Part shown: positions 10,001 to 21,289 of the stretch, one piece after another
Layout: each line of letters starts with the position of its first letter
Numbering within the stretch: the stretch's first letter is position 1
Source of the DNA: Pyricularia pennisetigena
Lineage: Eukaryota > Ascomycota > Sordariomycetes > Magnaporthales > Pyriculariaceae
Assembly: GCF_004337985.1 (NCBI RefSeq)
Contig: NC_043742.1
Span: forward strand, 3,644,176-3,708,175
DNA length: 64,000 nt
Reading direction: 5' to 3'
The notes under the pieces: model-generated
Told to the model about the DNA's origin: nothing
Seen by the model: only the letters and a program-made list of their open reading frames with translations
The model's database searches: none
Program-made: the position numbers and the translations under genes

Positions 10001-12990
10001 AGCAACCCCCGGATAAAATGGATTATAGGCCAAATTTAATAGGAAAACCACCTAATTATTAAACGACCTCCAGCATAGCAGGGCTTATAAAGAAAATATA
10101 AGGTACGGGAAAACCAAATAAAGCAAATGGCGTATTTATAGGAAGGACGAGCAACCCCGGAACTAATCTCTAAAAAAAACGCGATTATTTATAGGCAAAA
10201 ACCGATCCAATTAAATAATATTAATGACGAAAAAATAAACCTAAAACGGCAAAACCCCAAAGGAATACCAAATTTATACACGACTATTTAGCCAAAAATT
10301 CGAGGTAGGATTACCCGAATACAGTCCGTTCGATTACGAAATACCTTTAAAAACAGGAACCCAACCAAAATTCCACAAAATATAGGGTTTAAATCCGACA
10401 CAAATGGAGGTTTTAAACGAATATTTCGCAAAAAACCTTGAAAAAGGATATATTAAACCATCGACGTTAGCTGCAGGATACCCAATTCTTTTCGTACCAA
10501 AAAAAAACGGAAAATTACGATTATACGTGGATTATAAACAATTAAAGGATATCATTATAAAAGATTGCTACGCGCTTTCACTAATAAGAAAATTTCGGGC
10601 TATGTTTTATTAAATATAATGGTTTACAATATTAAATATCAAAATAATATACAATTTAATCGGTGTAAAAAAAGGCGAGGAATGGAAAATAATATTCCCT
10701 ATTCGACGAAAATATTACGAATACCTGGTAATGCTTTTCGGTTTTACGAACGCCCCCGCAAACTTTTAAACCATAATTAACCACGTTTTTAGGGAATGTT
10801 TAGACATTTTTAGCGTTATTTACCTGGATAATATCCTTACTTTTTCCAAAACGTTGGAAAAATATAAAAAATACATTTACATAATTTTATAAAAGCTATA
10901 AAACATTAAATGTTTAATTAAACCCGAAGAATGGATTTTTCACAACAAGCAAATCAATTTCCTAGGATATATTATCGCCCTTGGACAAATTAGGATGGGA
11001 GAATCAAAAATATAAACAATAAACGAATTACCTTAACCATAAAACATAAAAAACGTTTGGGAATTCCTTAAATTCGTAAGTTTTTACAGAACATTGATGA
11101 AAAGGTACGGCACGATCGCCACCCAATTAACCAATATAAACAAAAAATTTAAAATTACAATAAACGGAATAAATATAATAAGCTTTCGAATAGTTACAAA
11201 TCGCAATAATATAAAAACCGATTTTTAAAATGCCAGATCCAACCAAACCTTTTGAAATCAAAACCGACGTATCCGATTATACAATCGGAGGATAATCTAA
11301 CTAACGAAACGAAAAAAACGCTTACATTTTTGCGCCTTTCTTTCACAAAAATTATATAAATTGAAATTTAATTACCAAATCCACGATAAAAAATTTATAA
11401 TTATTAACCGAACATTCCAAAAATGGAAATCATAATCATCCGGAATTTAACACGAAATATTAATCTATACGAACCATAAAGATTTAACCCATTTTACTAC
11501 CAGCAAAATGTTAAACAAACGATAAATTAAATGGGTAAAATTCCTATTAAAATTCCATTTTAGTTTTATTTACCAAAAAGGAACAGAAAACAGTAAGGTC
11601 GACGCCTTTAGCCGAAAACCAAATCACGAAAGTATAATACCTGAAAAAACACGGAAAATCTTTACATTAAATAATAACGGAAACCTTTTACCAGTTTATC
11701 GAAGTTTTATAAGACCAACACGGTAATTATACCATAAAGAAATACGGAAAATCCACGAAAATAAAACCCACGGATACCAAGGGATTTCCAAAATATGGAA
11801 ACGGTTAAAACAGCACCACAATTTAAAAAGAATACGATAAAAAATACGAAAGATTATTAAAAATTGCGAATTTTGCGTAAAAGGCAAACCCGCAAAATAT
11901 ACATTTCATAGGTTTTTACGGCCTTTACCAACCCCTGATAAGGTCTGGTAAGCCATTATAATGAATTTTATCGTTAAATTACCACCTTCCGAAAGGCCAT
12001 TTATTAAAACTAAAATCGATAACATATTAATTATAATGGACAAATTCACCAAATACGCCTATTTCCTACCTTATAAAAAAAGTAGCAACGCCGAGCAAAT
12101 CGTTTACACATTTTAACAAGTAACTATTAATAATTACGGATTTCCAAAAAGCATTATTACGGATAAAAATAAAATTTTTGCATTAAAGTTTTGGAAACTT
12201 TTAATGGAATAGTTATAAACCGATTATAAATTATTTACAATATTCCACCCACAGAAAAACGGATAAATAAAACGAGCAAACCAAGTATTAAAATAATATT
12301 TAAAATGCTATATAAACCACAAAGAAGATAATTGGGTACGATTATTACCCATAGCATAATTCGCGTATAACAGTTTAAAAAATGAAAATATTAAAATAAC
12401 CCCGTTTTATACCCATTACGGATTAAACCCAACGGTATATGGAAAACCAGAAACCACGACTACGGCCCCATGAACCGACAAACAAATAAAGAAATTACGA
12501 AAATTCCACCAAAGATTCCAACAAAAATTAAAGTTCGTACGAGAAAAAATAACCAAATACGCCAACCAGCATCGGATAAAAGGACCATTTTTCCGGCCAA
12601 AAAATAGCGTTTATTTTACTCGACGTAATACTAAAATACAGCGACTAAACGGCAAATGTAATTTTAAAACGTTTAAACCTTTTAAAATCGATTAAAAAAT
12701 CGGCGAAACCAATTACAAACTATTAATATTAGATATTATAAAAGTCCACCCAACGTTCGACGTATTATTATTGGAGCCAGCGCCACACGGTACTAATATC
12801 CAGAAAACAATCCCAATTAACGCAAAAAAGTACGACGTTAAACGAATACTGGACCATAAACGCAACCGCGGTAAAATAAAATATTTTATTAAATAAAAAA
12901 ACTATAAATACAAAAAAAACATTTGGGAACCCTCTAACCACGTCCAAAGTTGCCAGGAACTATTCAGCCAGTATTAATAGGAATTGGATT
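7020..12990 (+). pseudogene. Gypsy-1 Gag-Pol polyprotein relic
   Basis: Gag (about 7020-7930) includes WFEPILRNFLDYD and a zinc knuckle at about 7856-7906 in which the first and last Cys have become Tyr (TGY to TAT). The protease C-terminus is near 9955-10020 (LGIPWFKRSNPRIKW). The RT starts about 10390 (LFVPKKNGKLRLYVDYKQL); its YLDD box at 10821-10832 reads YLDN. RNase H is about 11230-11640, and the integrase with HHCC-type finger and core about 11690-12650. A chromodomain follows at about 12820-12960 (RILDHKRNRGKIKYFIK). Dozens of TAA/TAG stops interrupt it. The chromodomain places it among chromoviruses, which target insertion to heterochromatin. Confidence 0.88.
9158..9715 (+). repeat. 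solo Copia LTR nested in Gypsy-1
   Basis: 558 bp, TGTTAATTATATGCG...ATTAACA, matching the LTRs of the Copia element at 43041-50739. The flanking pentamers are GGATT and CGATT, an imperfect duplication. The Gypsy-1 frame resumes beyond it. A 99-codon ORF inside the LTR (9274-9573) is also open in the LTR at 50180-50739. Confidence 0.88.
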
Positions 12991-13289
12991 TGCGAACGAA
13001 TTAACCAAAAAAAAGGATAACCAAAAAAAATACCACCTATTATTCCTAAAAGTTAAAAGTCGACCAGGATTCGAAACCATACCATTAAACGAACTTATTA
13101 AAAAACGATTAAGATATATTATAGATTATAGTATACGAATAAAACAATTTACCCATTAATTATTGCGTAAAAACATTTATTTTATTTAATAAAAAAGGAT
13201 TTTAAGGACTTATTAGGAAAAATGAATTCCTAGAAAAATTAGAATCCGGAAAAAACGATTCCAAAAATATATTTGGAGAAGTTTCGGCT

Positions 13290-13790
13290 GATCGCCGCCG
13301 TTTTTCCTAATTTATCTCGTTACGTTCCACCCGATCCAATTCCTCCAAATCGTTAAATCCGCGAAATATAGCTCGCATTATTTTTTCGAATTACATTTGT
13401 TTTTATTTTCGCAAACGAAAAAATTTTAACTATTTTTCCTGGATTTTTTGCTGTTCCGCCAAAATATTTTCCTTTAAGACCTTTATTTCGGCGTTGAATT
13501 GCAAATATTACCGATTAAAATTACGCAATTAAACATTTAAAACACCAATATAGCGTAATTAAAACGGTTAACGCGAAAATATGCGATGCAACGAAAGGAA
13601 CTTTGCGGTAAAACGGCGTAGCGCATTATACCGCGAAGTTTATAATAAAAAAAACAAACATATCCATAAAAAAGGAAACAAACCGGAAAAAAACGTGGCG
13701 ACGTTCTGTCGACGAACGACCAAATTTCGATTCATTTACGCGATTAAATACAACGCAAAGAAATTAGCAAAAAAAATTATATAACCCGAA
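13290..13790 (-). pseudogene. antisense ORF relic in the 3' region of Gypsy-1
   Basis: On the strand opposite to gag-pol, between chromodomain and 3' LTR, one frame reads as a charged, Glu/Lys/Gln/Leu-rich segment with blocks EIKVLKENILAEQQKIQEK, LKFFRLRK, FEKIMRAIF and DLEELDRVER, then KRRRSAETSPNIFLESFF. Its stops are TAA/TAG at positions compatible with Gln. The second Gypsy-1 copy shows the same frame and near-identical blocks at 38770-39215. The pattern suggests a coiled-coil protein. Antisense ORFs at this position are known in some plant Gypsy lineages; homology to those is not claimed. Confidence 0.55.
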
Positions 13791-13857
13791 ACCAAAATTA
13801 AAAAAATACGAATTATTGAAAAATTGAAAGGATTTAGTTAAAAGAAAGGAAACCTAA

Positions 13858-14296
13858 TATTACGACCAAATAATTGGGCCGGTACCAGGGAAGTTAAACG
13901 GGGTTACACACTTTTTAACGATACCCGACCAAAGAAACACTAATCGGTAGGAAATAGGATTATAAAAAAACCCAATTACGTAATAATACGTAATTACCAA
14001 AAAATAATTTCGGTTAATTTGTAAAATATCGATTGTGAATTACAAATTAAACAAAGTAGGAGAAATTATATTGGAAATATAATTTATATAAAACGCGTTT
14101 ATTACCATATAAATAGACGTTAGTTTAGGATTATTTAGCAGCAATTAATTTGTATCCAATTTATTATTCACCCAGGAATCGATTATAATTTTATTCCAGT
14201 TATTAGAAACCCCAATTACCCAAATAAAACGCTCAGTTGCTTTAACCCACTGTACTTTACCTTAAGAACAGGTTACCCGATACCTTGATCGTAACA
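13858..14296 (+). repeat. Gypsy-1 3' LTR
   Basis: 439 bp, the same length as the 5' LTR, preceded by a purine-rich tract (AAAAGAAAGGAAACC) that fits a polypurine tract, and followed by the duplication CAAAT. Confidence 0.9.
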
Positions 14297-14652
14297 CAAA
14301 TCCGCCCTCTTTAATACGTGCCCGCAAATGGTGGGTTTGACCAATTTTATTGTGCGGTGATAATTAAGTACACGAATTTAACCTTTTTCACTAAGACTAT
14401 TACCAAAATTGACGTCGTCCACAAAACCCACCCTATTGGACTACAAAATAAGGAGAGGGAATATATCCTTCACCATTGTAGATTATCGCCTAACAAATAT
14501 CAACTATGAAAGATAACAGAAGGTGTTGGGTGAGTTTTTTTAATAACGATTATTGAATTATGTGATTTAAGTGGGCTAAAAGCGCATGAATTATATTTAA
14601 GCAGCATTGAGTAAATGATTAAGCGGAGCAAATAACACGGTTTAATATAATA

Positions 14653-14814
14653 TGTGGGGGCCGAGCAAGAGCGAAAAGAAAATGTAATTGTTCGTAGAAC
14701 CGTGGTTCTATTAATGCATCGTGGTAGAACTCAATATAAGGGGTGACAAGGATATATGTCTTTCTGTATTCGGATATATTCGGTGTAGTCTTCTATCTAA
14801 ATCGGGCGATAACA
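14653..14814 (+). repeat. possible short solo LTR of another family
   Basis: 162 bp starting TGTGGGGGCCGAGCAAGAGC and ending GGGCGATAACA, with an internal TATAAGGGG motif and a GTATTCGGATATATTCGG block typical of short fungal LTRs. The flanking pentamers do not match and no second copy is present, so the call rests on general layout. The surrounding intergenic stretch (14297-15240) otherwise shows no gene. Confidence 0.35.
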
Positions 14815-15240
14815 CGTTGTTGTCGCACCGCTAGCTAAAAACTTTCAATGTGGTCCGTGCACCGCAAATTAGTTATCCCGTTCCGCCGGGTCGGGTCCTC
14901 CGCCCCGGATCTCCCTATTCGTGCATGCGCGTTAGTGAGGTTATTCTAACACTGGCAACTTTTCTTCTGAGCGCACGTGCGACTAATTGCGATACCGTTA
15001 ATTACCCTGTTTCCTAATTAATCGTACGGAGTAATTCAATTATATTAACGTTAACCGGCAATAACACCTACAAGTATTTTGCTAATTATACGATACAATT
15101 TCGTAATTGGGCCAGTTTTAGCCAGCGCATACATTTAATGATGTTCTGTCGGTTATATATTAAATTCCTGTAACCGTGTGCGTATACGCGTATGCGCTAC
15201 CGCCTTATAGAAAATGATAATTGTTTGTTTTTTATCCTTT

Positions 15241-15429
15241 TGTTATAGGGTAAGCCAACGTCCTTGGGACCGTTAAATATCCTTATTGGTATTATTACTA
15301 ACGCTGGGGGAAAAAGGGAGGAAAAGGTGTATGTCCGGGTCGTGGTAATATCCTTCCCTTTATATATTATCCCTAACCCATTTTTATATTTTATTGCGTA
15401 ATACGTGCTTTAAACACGAATTTATAATA
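15241..15429 (-). repeat. Gypsy-3 3' LTR
   Basis: 189 bp starting TGTTATAGGGTAAGCC and ending ATAATA (ATAACA in the other copy, a C-to-T change). Nearly identical to 25996-26184. Confidence 0.88.
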
Positions 15430-15491
15430 TAACCCGCATTCGCCCGTCCTTTATCGGGTGTGGTCCCCATTTGGAGGTATAAAGGCAATTT

Positions 15492-15911
15492 AGCGGGCGC
15501 GTACCCTATTATAATTTACCCGTCCATTATTTTGGGCGGTGTAAACCCGTGGTCGGGTTCCGTTCGTTTATTTTCGGCCGCGGTTATATCGCGAGTTTTT
15601 TATCCCCCGTTCCGTTTACGGGCGGTTATGGTAATTCGCCTTTTCCTTATTTTGGATAATATAAATCCGTAGTTAAATTTTGTCCTCCCGTTTTTGGTTG
15701 CGATTATATTGTGGTTTTTTTATCGTACCTGCCGTTTACGGGTGGTTGTCGCGGTTTACCTTCCTTTTATTTTGGGCGGTATAGGGCCGTAATCGGGTTT
15801 TACCCTCCTGTTTTTGGTTGTAATAATATCGTAATTTTTTTATCGTACCTGCCGTTTGCGGGTGGTTATCGCGGTTGACCTTTTTTTATTTTAAGCGGTA
15901 TAGGTTTATTT
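15492..15911. repeat. 120-bp tandem repeat in the Gypsy-3 3' region
   Basis: The motif CCGTTTRCGGGYGGTT recurs at 15612, 15732 and 15852, exactly 120 bp apart, with matching intervening sequence; a weaker earlier unit starts near 15492. 120 bp is 40 codons, and on the minus strand units keep one frame with Lys, Arg and Asn-rich composition. It could be a repeat of a disordered protein segment or a non-coding tandem array. Confidence 0.7.
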
Positions 15912-17074
15912 ATCCATTAATATAATTTATTTTCCGTGGTGGTTACGGTTTTTTGCCCCTCGCATTTTTCCCGCGTTATCGTCCTGGTCTTTTTTGTTTT
16001 CCAATTTTTCCTCCACTCGAATCCTTTTTATATTTTAATTCCTTTTCGTCCCCGTTTCCTCCCTTTTTACCATTCTATCGATTTTTTCCCGTTTTCCCAT
16101 CGTTTTGTTTTTTATTTATATTGTTTTTATTTCGTTTATCCTCGTTTTTTATTCGTTCCTATTTATTATTCGTATCGTTATTTGTCGTTACCAGCCCGCC
16201 GTTACTATATCCCGGGCCTTTACTTTTTTAATCGCGTTATAAATAGCGTTTAAATAAACCAGTACCGGTAAGAAAAATGGCCGGCCTCCCCACCGTAATG
16301 GTTAATTATTTTCGTCGTATAACGATAACGGTCGTTTATTTGTAAATTATATCGATTAAATATTAATTGGGTGGTATCCCTAAATTATATTCGCAACGTC
16401 TTCGTCGCGCTATTGGTGCCGCGGAATTCCAAAATAATTTAAATAACGACGAATATACCGTTTCGGAAAATGTATTTATTTTTTGCGTTTTTTGTGTAAA
16501 AACGTCCAAAACCAATGGGGTTTGGGAATATGGTTTTACCCCCGACGGTATTGGTTACCAGCGATATTACGATATTAAAAAATCGCAATATTATTATAAC
16601 GAAGCCGTTTACGCTTTTAACCCTGTCCTTCGCCGCCGTTTACGAAAACTAAAAACCACGATTTATAATAATCGTTATATTGTTTAATTTTTAGTTAAAA
16701 ATACCGTCGTGGATGGTAAAAAAATCCCTGGTAAAAATGCCGTGCTATTTCGAAATTTTTTTACCGCGTATACCAATTGGGTCCGCGTTTACCAAAACGT
16801 ATAAAATAAACTGGCCAATTTTGGGGCCCCGACGACCCCTACCAAAACCATTATTTTGATTATTATATCCAACATTTGTTTTCGTAACGGCGGTAATCGT
16901 AACCGTTAATTGGTATAAATTTTCGTACGCGGTTTTACTTATTTGGAAATACGTTTAACTCCTTTAATATATAATTATTTCGATAACGTTATTAATTTTT
17001 AAATTTTTTAGGATCGCAATACGTCGCGTTATAAACAAAACCTGCAGGAGGCGCGCCGAAGTAATAATATTTTC

Positions 17075-20000
17075 TAGTCTCAGTGCTCAGACTAGACCCC
17101 CCTGCTCCGCAGTGGGGACCGAGCGCTCCATGTACCTTTTAGCCACATGGCTTTTCGACCAATTACATTGGCCGAAAAGATCGCGCTCGTTCTAGTCTGA
17201 GGACTAGTCTCAGGGCTCATCCCTGAAGCCCAGAGCTCCACAATTGATCCACTTCGCTCCACTTCGTGGCTCAATTGCGGCTTTGCAATGTACCTGTGGG
17301 TCCATCCAAAGAACGCTCTGGTTCAGGTCTGAGGACAATTTGTCGATTTTCGCCGTTTATGGCGGTATTTTTGGCCTTTTTGCGACCGATACTCCCTTAT
17401 TATTCCACAATTACGCAAAATATCGAAAAAAGAAAACATCGTTGAAAATAGGAATTGGTAGGCCTTTTTTATTAATTTAAAATTTTTTGTACCCGGTACG
17501 CCATTTAAAAGTTGGATATAGCCCGCCTTTAATCCGTTTATGGCGGTACTGTTTTTTCGATTTTTTTTTTTCGATTTTCGATTTTTTTTAATATTATTTT
17601 TAATTTTTGACCAAATTCTATATATTTTGCACGTGGAGGGTCGTATATATATATATATCGTTATAAGAGATTTTGGTGCTTATATCGGATTATATAAGCA
17701 GTTAAATAAGCGGATAGGCAAAGTATATACTTTTTTGTATATAATTTACAATCGAAACTCGTTTATATTTTTACCAGTTTTAATGATAATAAAACCAAAA
17801 CTTCAAAGATTCGATTACGTATATAATCAAACGTTTAAGTCCAATCCTGCCTATAATATCGGTTTCGAAAATTGTTTAATAAAAAAAAATGCTAAATGTG
17901 TATTTTATAAATCTTTTTACTTTATTTAATTATTGTTATATTATTTTTGTTTTGCAGCCAAATCTGGTGGTTTTTGCACGTGGGGGGTGGCATATATATA
18001 TTTAATATAACATTACACTTTTGTACGCTTATCCAATTATTTTAGCGGTTAAATATGCTGATAGGTAAAGTGTATCCAATTTTATATATATTTTGCAATC
18101 GAAATGCTTTTATATTTTTACCAATTTTAACATTAATAAAACCAAAGTTTGTAAAAATGGAGTATGTATATAAATAAACGTCGACGTGAAACCCGATTTA
18201 CAATACCGGCCCTTTTTATTTTTTTATAATAAAAAATGCTAGATTTGTGTTATTTTTATATTTTTTGCTTTATTTAATTGAAGAAAATTTATAAATAAAA
18301 AACTTATCTAAAATTTATTAACAAACTTATAAAGGAGTATATTAATAAAAAATAATTTTATTTTACCAATATTTGCGTAAATTGTTTAATTTCTCAACAA
18401 ATTGTTAATTTATATAAAAATATTAATAAAACTTTTGTTTCAATCGATAATTGCATGCACTTTGCAGTATTAGGTCTACTAAGGTATAAAGACAGTAAAC
18501 TGAATTAAAATAATTATTGCATACCATTATTTAGAACAAGAATTAAATATAATAAAAAATTACAGATTTTATTTAATATTTTAATATCTTTCCAAATACA
18601 GTAGCTATAAAAACGCGGCCGGCATTCAAATATTCAGCAAACTCCAATAAACTTAACGCAAATTACTATATATTTTTATAATTTTTATTTATTTTTTTAT
18701 ACGAATATTTAATTGCATACTATGGGTAGACTATTTTTTTTTGCCATTATAATGCCAATATATCGCATTTACCCGCTACAAACGGCAAAATACCACAAAT
18801 TATCCTTATATTAATAAAATAATNNATTATTTTATTAATATAAGGATAATTTGTGGTATTCTGCCGTTTGTAGCGGGTAAATGCAATATATTCGCATTAT
18901 AATGGTAAAAGAAAATAGTGTACCCATAGTATGCAATTAAATATTCGTATAAAAAAATAAATAAAAATTATAAAAATATATAGTAATTTGCGTTAAGTTT
19001 ATTGGAGTTTGCTGAGTATTTGAATGCCGGCCGCGTCTTTATAGCTATTGTATTTGGAAAGATATTAAAATATTAAATAAAATCTGTAATTTTTTATTAT
19101 ATTCAATTTTTGTTTTAAATAATGGTATGCAATAATTATTTTAATTTAGTTTACAGCTTTTATATCTTAGTAGACCAAATACTGCAAAGTGCATGCAATT
19201 ATCGATTGAAATAAAAGTTTTATTAATATTCTTATATAAATTAACAATTTGTTAAGAAATTAAATAATTTACGCAAATATTGGTAGAATGAAAATATTTT
19301 CACTTCATATATTCTTTAATCAATTTGCTCGTAGATTCTATATAAGTTCTTTTTTTATAAATTTTATTCAATTAAATCAAGCAAAAAATACAAAAAAAAC
19401 ACAAATTTAGCATTTTTTTGCATAAAAACATAAGAAGGGCCGGTATTGCAAGTCGGGTTTTACGTTAACGCTTATTTATATATATAATCCACTTTCTCAA
19501 ATTTTGGTTTTATTAATGTTAAAATTGGTAAAAATGTAAAAGCATTTCGATGGTAAAATATATATAAAATTGGATATACCTTACCTATCCGCATATTTAA
19601 GGGCTCATATAATTAGGTATACGTACAAAAATGTAATATTATATTAAATATATATATGCCACCCCCCACGTGCAAAAACCACAAAATTCTGCTGCAAAAC
19701 AAAAATAATATAAAATTAAGTAAATAAAGCAAAAAGATTTATAAAATACACATTTGCCGTTTGTTTTTATTAAACAGTTTTCAAAGCCGATATTGTAAAT
19801 AGGATTGGACTTGGACGTTTGTCTATATACGTAATCGAATCTCTGAAGTTTTGGTTTCATTATCGTTAAAATTGGTAAAAATATAAACGAGTTTCGATTG
19901 TAAATTATATATAAAAAAGTATATACTTTGCCTATCCGCTTATTTAACTGCTTATATAATCCGATATAAGGACCAAAATTTCTTATAACGATATATACAT

Positions 20001-20442
20001 ATATACGACCTTCCACGTGCAAAAATTATAAAATTTGGTCAACAATTAAAAATAATATTAAAAGAAATCGAAAATCAAAAAAAAAATCGAAAAAACAGTA
20101 CCGCCATGAACGGATTAAGGGCAAATGGTATCGAATTCGGCTATTATAGCAAATAATAAAATAAATCGAATTGCTGCTAATAGCGGTATTAAACGCTGTT
20201 TTCAACGATAATTTATTTTTTCAATATTATGCGTGGTTGTGGAATAATAAAGGAGTTTCGGTTAAAAAAAGGCCAAAAATACCGCCATGAACGGCGAAAA
20301 TCGACAAATTGTCCTCAGACCTGAACCAGAGCGTTCTTTGGATGGACCCACAGGTACATTGCAAAGCCGCAATTGAGCCACGAAGTGGAGCGAAGTGGAT
20401 CAATTGTGGAGCTCTGGGCTTCAGGGATGAGCCCTGAGACTA
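17075..20442 (+). mobile_element. TAGTCTCAG-family composite element with a 3.2-kb palindrome
   Basis: Flanked by the exact 9-bp duplication AATATTTTC (17066-17074, 20443-20451). It starts with the family's left end (17075-17204), then runs directly into an inverted right end (TAGTCTCAGGGCTCATCC from 17205). From 17205 to 20442 it is a near-perfect inverted repeat: each arm is about 1.62 kb and equals the right 85% of the ordinary element at 30938. The centre falls on two N bases (18824-18825). Each arm carries the AT-rich ORF seen in other copies (17540-17929 plus, 19639-20022 minus). Confidence 0.85.
18824..18825. other. two undetermined bases at the palindrome centre
   Basis: The only N bases in the window. 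They fall at the symmetry axis of the inverted repeat 17205-20442 (arms 1,619 and 1,617 bp), which suggests the assembler could not resolve the hairpin loop or joined two arms there. Confidence 0.95.
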
Positions 20443-21289
20443 AATATTTTCGTTATTTTAATTACCGTTTTAACCCTTTCCCCCGCTGTTTTTGTGCGCC
20501 AATTTCGCCCCGCGTATTCCCCACGCCTTTTTGCCTTTATTATTACGACGCCCCGTCGTCGTTTCGAAACTCCCTTTTCGCGTTACCCCGTCGTATTTCG
20601 TTTTACCCGTACCCCGATTCGGTATATATTTGGTTTTTCGCGCCCCCGTATCCCTATTTCGTCGCGCTTTCGTGTTTTTGGTCGTAATATGGGCAAAAAC
20701 CCGTTTTTTGGAAAGTTCCGTCGTAAACCTTTTTTAGTCGAAAGTATTGCACGTCGTCGTACCGCTTTATTGCGGGAAATTAATTAATTCGCTAAATAAT
20801 GGGAATTCCCGATTTTTAAAGACGACGCGGAAAATAATAAAATAAAAAAGGAGGACGTTAAAATAAAAAAGGGAAATAAGGAAAAAAGATATTTGAATAA
20901 TAAATCGGAAACGTATAATTCGGTTTTAAATTAATATTTTATCGCCGCGCGAAATTATCGCCTCGTATTATATACGTTAATTTAATTTAAAAATTGGGTG
21001 GGTGGGATAGGGTTACGCCGCCCTAAAAATGGGCGCGGTTTATATAATTATCGGTTTATTTTTACTATTTTTCGCCCCGGAAAAAGGTTTAATTTTACGT
21101 ATTTTTTTTTACCGTACGCTTGGTTAAATTAATAATTATTTTGGGTTTACCGCGTCGTTTTTTTCCCGGGGAATTATCGACCTTTTAATTAATTATAATA
21201 GGTTTTTAATCCGGTTAAATATTTAATTGTAAACGTCGTTTCGATATTGGTTATTATTTATTTGGGCCGGCCCCTATTTTGTTTCCAAT

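Larger units (their letters stand above)
6476..14296 (+). mobile_element. Gypsy-1: full-length chromodomain Ty3/Gypsy element, RIP-inactivated
   Basis: Two 439-bp LTRs and exact 5-bp duplications CAAAT (6471-6475, 14297-14301) bound a 7.8-kb element. The internal region has Gag with zinc knuckle, protease, reverse transcriptase, RNase H, integrase and chromodomain in Ty3/Gypsy order, all broken by many stops. A solo Copia LTR (9158-9715) is nested inside. A second copy of the same family lies at 38120-53088. The LTR termini are TGTTACGACC...ACA, with the 3' copy reading TATTACGACC, a G-to-A change. Confidence 0.92.
16270..20930 (+). pseudogene. antisense (plus-strand) coding relic in the 3' part of Gypsy-3
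   Basis: The plus strand, opposite to Gypsy-3 gag-pol, has protein-like stretches: 16367-16687 is open for 106 codons (blocks FCVFCVKTSKTNGVWEYGF, FNPVLRRRLRKLK). The frame continues with scattered stops to 17065, and after the nested element resumes from 20453 as an Arg/Phe/Pro-rich, then Lys/Glu-rich segment to about 20930. The minus strand here is less protein-like. I do not recognise the product. It could be an accessory antisense ORF like that of Gypsy-1, or part of an older element. Confidence 0.35.

Noticed and set aside
15460..15911. CRISPR-like array
   Set aside because: Contiguous 120-bp tandem units without spacer-repeat alternation, in a fungal retroelement.
15936..16253. Plus-strand hydrophobic ORFs of about 100 codons
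   Set aside because: Phe/Leu/Pro-rich translations of a pyrimidine-rich strand; overlapping frames are open together, which indicates composition, not coding.
20373..20787. ORFs starting in the TIR right end
   Set aside because: They start within the repeat terminus and run into the Gypsy-3 antisense region; the initiation is fortuitous.
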